In this document: positions 54,468 to 63,341 of the stretch, in pieces | Layout of the letters: each line of letters opens with the position of its first letter | Position numbering within the stretch: position 1 is the stretch's first letter | DNA from: Octadecabacter ascidiaceicola | Lineage (GTDB): Bacteria; Pseudomonadota; Alphaproteobacteria; Rhodobacterales; Rhodobacteraceae | DNA: 64,000 bases | Direction: 5' to 3' | Assembly: GCF_900185015.1 (NCBI RefSeq) | Contig: NZ_FXYD01000004.1 | Span: forward strand, 394,490 to 458,489 | Program-made: the position numbers and the translations under genes | The notes under the pieces: generated by a model | The model's database searches: none | Seen by the model: only the letters and a program-made list of their open reading frames with translations | Told to the model about the DNA's origin: nothing

Positions 54468-55027
54468 GTACGATTGTGTCTAATACAGTCTCCGCAACCG
54501 AACGCGGGCTAATACGCCTCTACAGCATAGAAATGCCGGCTGAAGAAACCCCCGCCTTTATAGATCAACCGCTCGAAGATGACGCAGTGTGGCCAGTGAT
54601 GGACGCATTGGGTGCGCGGTATTTGGATAGTGATTTCATCGAAGTGTTCGACGTTGCTTCGCTTGAAGAAATTGGCTTCAAAGGGTACCTAATACTCGGG
54701 AATGGTGTCGCTGAAGAAGACGTCGCCCCTTACGCAGAGCTGTTGGATCAAGTCACTGGTACTGTGTTGATGGTCGTTAGCTCGGCGTTTGGCGGCTTCG
54801 AACAGGAACTGTCACCGAAACGCCCCCTGCGTCATATCGCAACGTTCAAAGAAGCTTCCGCACCCGTTCAGTTCGAACAATTGCCACGCGAAAGCGCTAA
54901 AGGGGTGGTCGGGGATACCCCAATGAAAAAGAAACCGTCAGATGCCGCGATGTCGGGGCGTATCGCAACGCTAGCCTTGTTGGTTATGTTTCTGCTGGTT
55001 GCTCTGATGATCTGGGTCGCAAGATGA
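54464..55027 (+). CDS. Hypothetical protein with C-terminal membrane anchor
   Basis: A 187-residue protein. A soluble N-terminal part (about 1-150) carries an acidic surface (QPLEDDAVWPVMDALGARYL), then a basic linker and one C-terminal membrane helix (about 165-186). It overlaps both neighbours by 4 bases, so three unknown genes are coupled between pyrB and the dihydroorotase homologue. I do not recognise the family. Confidence 0.74.
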   Translation: MSTIVSNTVSATERGLIRLYSIEMPAEETPAFIDQPLEDDAVWPVMDALGARYLDSDFIEVFDVASLEEIGFKGYLILGNGVAEEDVAPYAELLDQVTGTVLMVVSSAFGGFEQELSPKRPLRHIATFKEASAPVQFEQLPRESAKGVVGDTPMKKKPSDAAMSGRIATLALLVMFLLVALMIWVAR

Positions 55028-55461
55028 TGATGTCCCTTACCCCAACAGCGAAACTGCGGGACGGTGAGACCGTTTTGGCGTCGTGTCGCGGGGATCGGAT
55101 GACTTATTGGCGCGAAATGGCGTGGCTGGCCGCTATTGCGATGGTGTTGGGCATGGTTGTGCTTTGGCTCATCGGCAATCCGCACGTCTGGACGGGTGGT
55201 GTTGGTGGTTTGGCCGCGATCATGATCCGCGCGCTTTATCTTGCGACCGATGATCTCAAGGTGCGCTGGGATTTGACCGACCAACGCCTTCTGGGCCCCG
55301 GCGATCGTGACATCGCCTTGCGCGACATCTCAATCGTTCGTCCCTTCCTGTCAGCCGTCCAAATCGTAACTGCCAATGGCGATAAACACCTCATCAAATA
55401 TCAGGCAGACCGCGATGCGGTTGTCACTGCAATCCAACAGGCGCCTGCACGCACCACTTGA
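55024..55461 (+). CDS. Small membrane protein with PH-like C-terminal domain (copy 2)
   Basis: A 145-residue protein with two membrane helices (about 32-50 and 57-74), then VRWDLTDQRLLGPGDRDIAL and DISIVRPFLSAVQIVTANGD, resembling copy 1 in layout (helix pair then T-x-x-R strand then D-I-S). The first residues are three consecutive Met codons, any of which may start. It precedes the dihydroorotase homologue by 32 bases. Confidence 0.74.
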   Translation: MMMSLTPTAKLRDGETVLASCRGDRMTYWREMAWLAAIAMVLGMVVLWLIGNPHVWTGGVGGLAAIMIRALYLATDDLKVRWDLTDQRLLGPGDRDIALRDISIVRPFLSAVQIVTANGDKHLIKYQADRDAVVTAIQQAPARTT

Positions 55462-55493
55462 CCGCGCGCGTTATTTTTCATTGAAAGACCACC

Positions 55494-56765
55494 ATGCGCA
55501 TCCTTTTTGAAAACGCCCGCCTGATTGATCCGGAAACTGGTACCGACGCGATTGGGTCGCTGATGGTGGTCGACGGGCTGATCGCCGAAAACACCGGAAA
55601 ACCGGATGAGGTCATCGACTGCGGCGGCAAATGCCTCGCTCCCGGTATCGTCGACATTGGCGTGAAGGTCTCTGAACCGGGTGAACGCCACAAAGAAAGT
55701 TTTGCTTCTGCGGGCCGTGCAGCGGTGGCAGGCGGGATCACCACCATCGTCACCCGCCCCGATACCAGCCCCGCGATTGACACCCCTGAAACGCTGGAAT
55801 TTGTCGAACGTCGCGCCAGCATTGATGCGGCGGTGAACGTCCTGCCAATGGCCGCCCTGACAAAAGGGCGCGATGGCAAGGAAATGACCGAGATCGGTTT
55901 TTTGATGGACGCAGGCGCTGCGGCCTTCACCGATTGCGACCGCGTTGTCACCAACACCAAAGTCTTCAGCCGCGTGCTGACCTATGCCCATTCTCTTGGC
56001 GCGTTGGTTATCGGCCATGTCCAAGAACCGGGCTTGTCTGCTGGCGGCTCTGTGACCTCTGGAAAGTTCGCAACCTTGCGCGGGCTGTCTGGTGTTTCAC
56101 CAATGGCGGAACGCATGGGGCTGGATCGCGACATTGCCCTGCTCGAAATGACGGGCGCCGCCTATCACGTCGATCAAATCACCACCGCCCGCGCATTGCC
56201 TGCACTGGAACGCGCCAAGGCGAACGGGCTGAACATCACCGCAGGTGTCGGCATTCACCACCTCACGCTGAACGAAATGGACGTCGCCGATTACCGCACG
56301 TTCTTTAAACTCAAACCGCCCCTGCGCTCCGAGGATGACCGTTTGGCGGTTGTCGAGGCCGTGGCCTCCGGCCTGATCGACATCATCAGCTCGATGCACA
56401 CGCCCCAAGACGAAGAATCCAAACGCTTGCCGTTTGAAGAAGCCGCATCCGGCGCCGTGGCGCTCGAAACCCTGCTGTCCGCGGCGCTGCGTCTGGTCCA
56501 CGCGGGTCACATGGATTTGCCGCACTTGTTCCGCGCCCTCGCGCTGAACCCCGCCAACCGCCTCGGCCTAACGTGCGGTCGCCTTTCCGTTGGTGCACCT
56601 GCTGATCTGGTTCTGTTTGATCCCGATGTAAGTTGGAAGCTCGACCGTTCCAAGTTGCTCTCGAAGTCCAAAAACACCCCCTTTGACGAGGCCATATTGC
56701 AAGGCAAAGTGATCGCGACCTACGTCGGTGGCATCAACAAAACAGAAAGCTTGGCCAATGCTTGA
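55494..56765 (+). CDS. Dihydroorotase homologue, probably non-catalytic (PyrC'/PyrX type)
   Basis: A 423-residue amidohydrolase-fold protein. The N-terminal metal motif, normally D-x-H-x-H-L-R-E-P-G, reads Asp54-Ile-Gly56-Val-Lys58-Val-Ser60-Glu-Pro-Gly, so both His ligands and the substrate Arg are gone. The catalytic TDHAPH region reads SMHTPQ (Met301 for Asp, Gln305 for His). His175 and His255/256 remain. Such inactive homologues in Pseudomonas are needed for assembly of a PyrB-PyrC' holoenzyme, and proximity to pyrB supports that role. It overlaps plsY by 8 bases. Confidence 0.9.
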   Translation: MRILFENARLIDPETGTDAIGSLMVVDGLIAENTGKPDEVIDCGGKCLAPGIVDIGVKVSEPGERHKESFASAGRAAVAGGITTIVTRPDTSPAIDTPETLEFVERRASIDAAVNVLPMAALTKGRDGKEMTEIGFLMDAGAAAFTDCDRVVTNTKVFSRVLTYAHSLGALVIGHVQEPGLSAGGSVTSGKFATLRGLSGVSPMAERMGLDRDIALLEMTGAAYHVDQITTARALPALERAKANGLNITAGVGIHHLTLNEMDVADYRTFFKLKPPLRSEDDRLAVVEAVASGLIDIISSMHTPQDEESKRLPFEEAASGAVALETLLSAALRLVHAGHMDLPHLFRALALNPANRLGLTCGRLSVGAPADLVLFDPDVSWKLDRSKLLSKSKNTPFDEAILQGKVIATYVGGINKTESLANA

Positions 56766-57369
56766 ACTCGTTAGCTCAGGGTCAACATTGCTGCTTTGGG
56801 CTGCAATCGCCTACATCATCGGCTCAATCCCATTTGGCCTGATCCTCGCGCGGGTCATGGGGCTTGGCAATCTGCGCGACATCGGCTCGGGCAACATCGG
56901 CGCTACGAACGTCTTGCGCACTGGCTCCAAAAAAGCCGCGATCCTTACGTTGTTACTGGACGCGGGCAAAGGTGCGTTCGTCGTCTTGCTCGCCCGTAAA
57001 TTCGCCGCATTCGACGCCGCACAAGTGGCCGCGTTTTTCGTCATGCTCGGGCACTGTTTCCCCGTTTGGCTGAAGTTTCGAGGCGGCAAAGGCGTCGCCA
57101 CCTTCCTTGGCCTGCTATACGCCCTCGCATGGCCCGTTGGCATCGCGGCCTGCCTAACATGGCTCGCGACGGCCGCCGCATTCCGCTATTCCTCACTCGC
57201 CGCACTGGTAGCAGCAGTCTCAACAATGGTCTGGGCAATCGTGCTGGGCGTGCCTAGCATCTTCATCCTGTGCTCGTTCCTGACGGCACTGATTTTCTGG
57301 CGCCACGCCGGAAACATCCGCAGGCTTTTTGCAGGTGAAGAGAGTAAAATCGGTCAGAAATCTAGCTAA
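56758..57369 (+). CDS. plsY: Glycerol-3-phosphate acyltransferase PlsY
   Basis: A 203-residue membrane enzyme that uses acyl phosphate to acylate glycerol-3-phosphate. GSIPFGLILARVMGLGNLRD, GSGNIGATNVLR, LDAGKGAFVVLLAR and FRGGKGVATFLG are the PlsY motifs. It starts inside the dihydroorotase-homologue end and is probably the last gene of the pyrB operon. Only 7 bases separate its stop from the convergent gshA stop. Confidence 0.95.
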   Translation: MLELVSSGSTLLLWAAIAYIIGSIPFGLILARVMGLGNLRDIGSGNIGATNVLRTGSKKAAILTLLLDAGKGAFVVLLARKFAAFDAAQVAAFFVMLGHCFPVWLKFRGGKGVATFLGLLYALAWPVGIAACLTWLATAAAFRYSSLAALVAAVSTMVWAIVLGVPSIFILCSFLTALIFWRHAGNIRRLFAGEESKIGQKSS

Positions 57370-57376
57370 AGCCGCT

Positions 57377-58747
57377 CTAGTAGCTATACCCATCGTAGAT
57401 TTTGCTTAGATCGCCGTTCCACGCGCCGTTGTAGTCATCCAGCAATTCATCCGCAGGTGTTTTGCCTGTCTCGATGGATTCTTTCAGCGCGTTCAGGAAA
57501 TGGGTTTCATCGGGCACCATGCCACCCGCACCCGGCATGGCGCGGTTTTTCAGGCCAACTTCAGCGATCTTCACGCATTCACGTGCGATGTCATGCATGG
57601 ATTGGCCGTTCACCTTGGCCTGCAACCCGTGGATCGACGCCTCAACGCGCCATGCGTTGCGGGTTTCTTCGTCCCAGTCCTTGCACAGGTCCCAAGCGGC
57701 ATCCAAAGCTGTCTGATCATACGTCAATCCGACCCAGAACGCAGGCAACGCACATAGGCGACGCCAAGGGCCACCATCAGCGCCGCGCATCTCGATGAAT
57801 TGTTTTAAGCGTGCTTCGGGGAAGGCCGTTGTCAGGTGGTCTGCCCAATCCGACAGCGTCGGTGTTTCACCAGGCAGCGCAGGCAAACGCCCTTTCAGGA
57901 AATCGCGGAACGACTGACCAAGGGCATCAATATATTGGCCATCGCGGTAGACAAAATACATCGGCACATCGAGCATATATTCAACGTAACGTTCAAATCC
58001 GAAGCCGTCTTCAAACACGAACGGCAACATGCCTGTGCGCGCATCATCCAGATGACGCCAAATCCGCGCCCGCCAGCTTTTGTGATCATTCACTTTGCCA
58101 TCAAAGAACGGCGAATTCGCAAACAACGCCGTTGCCACAGGCTGCAACGCAAGGGCCACGCGCATCTTTTGAACCATGTCCGGCTCGGATGAGAAATCGA
58201 GGTTCACCTGCACGGTGCAGGTCCGCCGCATCATCATTTTGCCCGACGTGCCGACCTTATCCATATAGGCGTCCATCAGCTTGTAACGGCCCTTTGGCAT
58301 CAGCGGCATTTCATCGTGCGACCATTCCGGCGCGGCCCCAAGGCCGATAAAGCCAACGCCGATTTCATCAGCAATGGACTTCACTTCCGCCAAATGGCTG
58401 TTCACTTCGTCACAGGTCTGGTGGATCGTCTCAACAGGGGCACCAGACAGTTCCAACGCACCACCCGGCTCCAACGACACGTTAGCGCCGTCCTTTTCCA
58501 ACCCGATCAGGAAACCGCCTTCGGTGACAGGCGCCCAGCCGTACCGGTCGCGTAGGCCAGACAAAACAGCTTCAATAGAACGCTCGCCATGAAACGGCAG
58601 CGGTTTATGGGTGTCTTTGCAATAGCCAAACTTCTCATGCTCGGTGCCAATGCGCCAATCGGCCTTTGGGCGGCACCCTTTGGCTAGAAATTCAGCGAGT
58701 TGTTCATGGCGTTCAATAGGACCGCCGCCGGACTGAGGAATGGACAT
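57377..58747 (-). CDS. gshA: Glutamate-cysteine ligase (alphaproteobacterial/plant type)
   Basis: A 456-residue enzyme for the first step of glutathione synthesis. RIGTEHEKFGY near residue 31, LEPGGALELSGAP, and the long MRRTCTVQVNLDFSSEPDMV region are typical of this subgroup, which differs from E. coli GshA. The C-terminus DYNGAWNGDLSKIYDGYSY matches its usual end. It is monocistronic by spacing. Confidence 0.94.
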   Translation of the reverse strand: MSIPQSGGGPIERHEQLAEFLAKGCRPKADWRIGTEHEKFGYCKDTHKPLPFHGERSIEAVLSGLRDRYGWAPVTEGGFLIGLEKDGANVSLEPGGALELSGAPVETIHQTCDEVNSHLAEVKSIADEIGVGFIGLGAAPEWSHDEMPLMPKGRYKLMDAYMDKVGTSGKMMMRRTCTVQVNLDFSSEPDMVQKMRVALALQPVATALFANSPFFDGKVNDHKSWRARIWRHLDDARTGMLPFVFEDGFGFERYVEYMLDVPMYFVYRDGQYIDALGQSFRDFLKGRLPALPGETPTLSDWADHLTTAFPEARLKQFIEMRGADGGPWRRLCALPAFWVGLTYDQTALDAAWDLCKDWDEETRNAWRVEASIHGLQAKVNGQSMHDIARECVKIAEVGLKNRAMPGAGGMVPDETHFLNALKESIETGKTPADELLDDYNGAWNGDLSKIYDGYSY

Positions 58748-58804
58748 GAAAGGCGCTCCGTTTGCATGTGTGGATTTAAGACGTGGCTGTTCATCGCCGT
58801 CGTG

Positions 58805-59314
58805 TCAATGCACGAGCGTGTAAGGTTTGTGATCCGGCGCCATCCAAATGGTCATTTGCGCGCTACGAGGGGCGTTCAGAAGCGACAACATATACTCAGT
58901 TTTAATGCCGGGAAGGGCAGCAAATACGTCAAATAACGCCTCAACGCCCAAGGCATCCGTTGGAATGTCCAAATGTTTGCCGTCACGGTTAATAATCCGC
59001 CAAGCGGGGGCAGGGGTGATATCAAGCTGCACCATCAGATCGAGGTCCGCGACACCCCCATCAAGCGGGCCAAGGTAAGTCACGCGGCGTTCGTCCAGCG
59101 TTACGACACCTGCACCGTCACTATGCGGACGGAACCGCACCTTTTGCCCTGCCGCAATTGCAAGGCCAACGCCCAAAGCCGCCAATGCCCAGCCAAGCCA
59201 TTGCACTATCCCAAAGGACGCAAAGCCCCACCACAGACCAACGGCAGCTAACGCCAATGCCGCAATAACCTCGCGCCACCGCCATAGCCCCGCGCGGACT
59301 TCGGGGCGGATCAT
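58805..59314 (-). CDS. Hypothetical two-helix membrane protein
   Basis: A 169-residue protein starting MIRPEVRAGLWRWREVIAAL, with two close membrane helices (about residues 17-33 and 36-53) and a soluble C-terminal part (VVTLDERRVTYLGPLDGGVA onward). Its start overlaps the rsmE stop by 4 bases. It is common next to rsmE in this order but without known role. Confidence 0.8.
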   Translation of the reverse strand: MIRPEVRAGLWRWREVIAALALAAVGLWWGFASFGIVQWLGWALAALGVGLAIAAGQKVRFRPHSDGAGVVTLDERRVTYLGPLDGGVADLDLMVQLDITPAPAWRIINRDGKHLDIPTDALGVEALFDVFAALPGIKTEYMLSLLNAPRSAQMTIWMAPDHKPYTLVH

Positions 59315-60030
59315 GTCCAATCCCCCAAGGCCTGCTGCCATAACGTCAATGCGGCAACCGCTGCTGTGTCAGCACGCAAAATGCGTGGCCCAAGGCTGAT
59401 GGCATGGGCATGGCCCAAACCGCGCAACCGATCACGTTCTTTGTCAGAAAACCCACCTTCGGGACCAATGAATATCGCCCACGGGCCTGTATCTGTTGGT
59501 AAATCCAAAGCTTGCCCGACCATCGCCTCATCACAAAACAGGATGCGGCGTGCGGGGTCCCAATTGTCCAGCAACTTGGCAAACTTTTGCAGCTCAGCCA
59601 CCTCGGGCACATAGGTCCCGCCACATTGCTCGGCGGCTTCTAGGGCATGCGCCTGAAGTTTGTCCTGCCGAATGCGATTGGCGGACTGGGTGTATTCGGT
59701 TTGCATGGGAACAATCTTCGCCGCCCCAAGCTCAGCCGCTTTTTCGACAATAAAGGACGTGCGGTCCTTTTTGATGGGCGCAAACACCAGCCAGACGTCA
59801 GGGGGCATTTGCAGCGGCTTGGTTTGTTCTACACATTCCAGCACACCACCCTTTTTGGTGGCTGCAATAACACGTGCGTGCCATTCGCCGTGTTGCCCGT
59901 TAAAAAGCAACACATCCGCGCCGACATCCAACCGCATAACCCCGAAAAGGTAATGCGCTTGCTCCCGCGACAGTGCGACCCTTTCAGAAGGGCTCAAAGG
60001 GTGGTCTACGTGTAATCGAATGCGTGCCAT
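59311..60030 (-). CDS. rsmE: 16S rRNA (uracil-1498-N3)-methyltransferase
   Basis: A 239-residue SPOUT methyltransferase that modifies U1498 of 16S rRNA. FAPIKKDRTSFIVEKAAELG, FIGPEGGFSDKERDRL and the knot-forming SLGPRILRADTAAVAALTLW are diagnostic. The start at 60030 matches the family; an alternative at 60042 would share bases with the ubiA start. It is divergent from ubiA with only 12 bases between start codons. Confidence 0.94.
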   Translation of the reverse strand: MARIRLHVDHPLSPSERVALSREQAHYLFGVMRLDVGADVLLFNGQHGEWHARVIAATKKGGVLECVEQTKPLQMPPDVWLVFAPIKKDRTSFIVEKAAELGAAKIVPMQTEYTQSANRIRQDKLQAHALEAAEQCGGTYVPEVAELQKFAKLLDNWDPARRILFCDEAMVGQALDLPTDTGPWAIFIGPEGGFSDKERDRLRGLGHAHAISLGPRILRADTAAVAALTLWQQALGDWT

Positions 60031-60042
60031 AGAGGTGAACAT

Positions 60043-61002
60043 ATGACCGAGAAAGATCGGACGCCAGAGGTTGAAATTGCTGATGCTGTGACAGGCAACT
60101 GGGTAGACACCTATGCGCCCGCCCGCACCCGTCCTTTTTTGCGCCTTTCACGGGCGGATCGCCCCATCGGAACATGGCTTTTGTTGTTGCCCTGTTGGTG
60201 GGGATTGCTGTTGGCGATGCTGCACACCGGCCGCGCCAGCCTGTTTGACCTCTGGATCGCAATCGGCTGCGCGATGGGTGCATTTTTGATGCGCGGCGCG
60301 GGCTGTACGTGGAATGACATAACGGACCGTGACATTGACGGCAAAGTCGAACGCACCGCAAACCGCCCGATCCCGTCTGGACAAGTGGGTGTGCGCAAGG
60401 CGCTGGTTTGGATGGCGCTGCAATCCTTCATTTCGCTGCTGATCTTGCTGACCTTTAACACCAACGCCATCCTTTTGGGCATCGCCGCATTGGTTCCTGT
60501 CGCGATCTATCCCTTTGCAAAACGCTTCACGTGGTGGCCGCAGGTGTTTCTCGGCCTTGCCTTCAACTGGGGCGCACTGTTGGCATGGACGGCTCATACT
60601 GGCTCCCTCGGGTGGCCCGCCATCGCGCTTTACGCGGCTGGCATCGCGTGGACGCTGTTTTACGACACGATCTACGCACACCAAGATTCTGAGGACGACG
60701 CGCTCATCGGCGTAAAATCGACGGCCCGCCTGTTTGGGGACGCAACCCCGATTTGGCTGCGCTACTTTATGGTCGCCACGGTTTGTCTGCTTGGGTTGGC
60801 TGTAGTTCTTGCTGGGATCGGCACCAATATCCTGGCGCTTGTGGTTGCCTTAGGTGGTCCGTGGGCGATGGGGTGGCACCTTGCATGGCAACAACGCAGC
60901 TTTGATGCGGATGACAGCGCTATGCTTCTGAAATTATTCCGTTCTAATCGGGACGCGGGCCTCATTCCTTTGCCGTTTTTCGCCGTTGCGTTGTTCCTTT
61001 GA
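60043..61002 (+). CDS. ubiA: 4-hydroxybenzoate octaprenyltransferase
   Basis: A 319-residue polytopic prenyltransferase of ubiquinone synthesis. The two Asp-rich motifs are NDITDRDIDGKVERTANRP and DTIYAHQDSEDD, with several membrane helices between and after. It uses the polyprenyl diphosphate made by the synthase encoded at 29057-30055. The promoter must overlap the very short divergent gap or rsmE coding sequence. Confidence 0.95.
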   Translation: MTEKDRTPEVEIADAVTGNWVDTYAPARTRPFLRLSRADRPIGTWLLLLPCWWGLLLAMLHTGRASLFDLWIAIGCAMGAFLMRGAGCTWNDITDRDIDGKVERTANRPIPSGQVGVRKALVWMALQSFISLLILLTFNTNAILLGIAALVPVAIYPFAKRFTWWPQVFLGLAFNWGALLAWTAHTGSLGWPAIALYAAGIAWTLFYDTIYAHQDSEDDALIGVKSTARLFGDATPIWLRYFMVATVCLLGLAVVLAGIGTNILALVVALGGPWAMGWHLAWQQRSFDADDSAMLLKLFRSNRDAGLIPLPFFAVALFL

Positions 61003-61060
61003 TTGAACCTCGCGCCACAACCGCCTAAGCACAGGTAAATAACCTCTAAAGGACGCCGAA

Positions 61061-62962
61061 ATGCGCCTGTCTGCTCTTTTTATCCGTCTCGGCGTGTTTT
61101 GCCTTGCTGCGATCGTTTGCGCGCTCGCTGCGCGTGTTGTCGTTGCGACGGTTGAAACCCGCTCTGTTCAGGCGGTTGATCTCGCTCTGGAAGAAAACGG
61201 CCACCGGTTCGCTTCGGTGCTCGGGGACGGGTTGCAGGTCATTCTAGAAGGCGAAGCCCCCTCTGAAGCGATGCGTTTCCGCGCGATTTCAACAGCCGGA
61301 AGCATGGTCGATGCCAGCCGCGTTATCGACAACATGACCATTACAGATAGCGCGGGCATTCAGGCCCCGGAATTTTCGATGGAAATTCTGCGCAACGATA
61401 GCGGCATTTCCATTATCGGTCTGATTCCCACATCCTCGGATCGGGATGAGTTGACTGAAACTCTTACGGGTATGGCCGGTGAAGGCAGTAGTTTTGCGGA
61501 CTTCTTAGAAACAGCAGACTACGATGTTCCGTTGGGCTGGGAGCCAGCGGTTGAGTTCGGGCTTCGCGCCCTGCGCCAATTGCCGCGCTCAAAAATTTCT
61601 GTCCGCGCTGGCCGCGTTTCCGTTGAGGCAATTTCGGATTCACCTGAACAGAAGGCCCAATTGGAAACCAGCTTGCGCCGCTCCAGCCCAGATGGATTGC
61701 TAATCACGCTTAATATCTCAGCTCCGCGCCCTGTGGTCTCACCGTTTGTGACCCGCTTCATCATCGACGAGAACGGCGCGCGTTTTGATAGCTGCGTCGC
61801 AGATACGCCCGCCGCAGAACGCCTCATCGTGGCTACAGCACAAACGATCGGTGTTGAAGGACGTGTCGGATGCACCGTTGCCCTCGGGACACCGACAACG
61901 CGTTGGGCAGACGCCGTTACGATGTCTATGTCCGCACTCGAAGAATTGGGTGGCGGTACCGTCACGATCTCGGATGCAGATGTAACATTGGTCGCGAAAG
62001 CCGGTGCAGTTCAGGGCAATTTTGATCGGATCGCAGGCGAACTTGAAAATTCTTTGCCTGAAGTTTTCGCACTTGAGGCAATTTTGCCCGTCCCGCCGAC
62101 AAACGGCGAAGAAGGCCCACCCCAATTCATCGCAACACTCAGCCCCGAAGGGCTCGTGCAGCTGCGTGGTCGTGTTTCCAGTGATTTGCTGAACTCCACC
62201 GCCGAAAACTTCGCAAGCGCCAAGTTCGGCTCGGCCGACATCTCAATGGCAACACGTGTTGTTGACGGATTGCCGGGCAGCTGGTCCGTGCGCGTCTTGG
62301 CCGGCATCGAAGCCTTGTCCAAATTGTCCAACGGCTCCGTCACAGTCGAGCCGGGGAATGTTGTGGTGCGTGGTAACAGCGGTATTCCGGACGCGGGCGG
62401 CGAAATTACCCGTCTGCTCATTGAAAAGCTGGGCGAAACAGAAGAATTTGAAGTTGCTGTAACCTATGTCGAGGCGCTTGATCCGATTGCATCTATGCCA
62501 ACTGAAGAAGAATGTTTGGCAAGTATCATGGCCGTCACCGAATCCCGCAAAATCACGTTTGAACCCAGTTCTGCGACGATTGCTGGCGAAGGGGCGGGCA
62601 TCCTCGATGACATCGCCGAAATCTTGCAGCGCTGCTCGGATCTCCGGATTGAAATTGCAGGCTACACCGACAGCCAAGGGTCTGAAGACGGCAACCAACG
62701 TCTAAGCCAACAACGCGCTGACGCCGTGCTGGATGGCCTGCGCGTGCGCCGCGTTCCTGTGGCCAGCTTCCGCTCTGTCGGTTACGGCGAAGCTGACCCG
62801 ATCGCTGACAATGAAACGGCAGAAGGCCGCGAGGCAAACCGCCGGATTGAGTTCTCTCTCATCGTGCCTGAAAGTACCGAAGAACCGACTGCACTCGAGC
62901 AAATTGAAGAAGAAGCCGCACAAGCGGCAGAAGACGCTACCCAAGAGGAACCAGCAGAATGA
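61061..62962 (+). CDS. OmpA-family protein with BON-like repeats
   Basis: A 633-residue envelope protein. An N-terminal signal or anchor (about 1-30) is followed by several alpha/beta segments of the BON type and the C-terminal OmpA peptidoglycan-binding domain (EPSSATIAGEGAGILDDIAE, IAGYTDSQGSEDGNQRLSQQ, REANRRIEFSL). The tail is strongly acidic. It probably links the outer membrane or periplasm to peptidoglycan. It overlaps the next gene by 4 bases. Confidence 0.9.
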   Translation: MRLSALFIRLGVFCLAAIVCALAARVVVATVETRSVQAVDLALEENGHRFASVLGDGLQVILEGEAPSEAMRFRAISTAGSMVDASRVIDNMTITDSAGIQAPEFSMEILRNDSGISIIGLIPTSSDRDELTETLTGMAGEGSSFADFLETADYDVPLGWEPAVEFGLRALRQLPRSKISVRAGRVSVEAISDSPEQKAQLETSLRRSSPDGLLITLNISAPRPVVSPFVTRFIIDENGARFDSCVADTPAAERLIVATAQTIGVEGRVGCTVALGTPTTRWADAVTMSMSALEELGGGTVTISDADVTLVAKAGAVQGNFDRIAGELENSLPEVFALEAILPVPPTNGEEGPPQFIATLSPEGLVQLRGRVSSDLLNSTAENFASAKFGSADISMATRVVDGLPGSWSVRVLAGIEALSKLSNGSVTVEPGNVVVRGNSGIPDAGGEITRLLIEKLGETEEFEVAVTYVEALDPIASMPTEEECLASIMAVTESRKITFEPSSATIAGEGAGILDDIAEILQRCSDLRIEIAGYTDSQGSEDGNQRLSQQRADAVLDGLRVRRVPVASFRSVGYGEADPIADNETAEGREANRRIEFSLIVPESTEEPTALEQIEEEAAQAAEDATQEEPAE

Positions 62963-63285
62963 ACAGAACCGAATTCATCGTCGCCACCGCGATTATCCTG
63001 TTTGTGGCTTTCTGTTTGGGCTGGTTCGCCAGCTGGTTGATCAACCGCTTCACCCGCATCTCCAAGTCCGAAGTCGGTGAACTAGACCGTATGGCGCAAT
63101 CCTTGCACGAGGCCGAAGAAACCCGCGATCAGGCAATCACATACCTTCAGCAACGCGAAGCCGAGATCTCCAACCAACTGTCCCAAACCGAGGCTGAACT
63201 GCGCGCTGCAATGGATGGCTTGCGCGACGCCCGCCAAGAAGCCGAAGAAATGCGGACGTATATCGAACGTCAAAACGCCGGCTAG
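62959..63285 (+). CDS. Membrane-anchored coiled-coil protein
   Basis: A 108-residue protein with one N-terminal membrane helix (about residues 8-28) and a long charged coiled coil (about 38-105, rich in Glu, Gln, Arg). It is coupled to the OmpA-family gene by a 4-base overlap, so the two may act together in the envelope. No family recognised. Confidence 0.85.
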   Translation: MNRTEFIVATAIILFVAFCLGWFASWLINRFTRISKSEVGELDRMAQSLHEAEETRDQAITYLQQREAEISNQLSQTEAELRAAMDGLRDARQEAEEMRTYIERQNAG

Positions 63286-63341
63286 CGGAGACGACCGCTT
63301 TACGGGCCAAGTTACCGTTTCGCCGCAACGACTAGTGCGAT

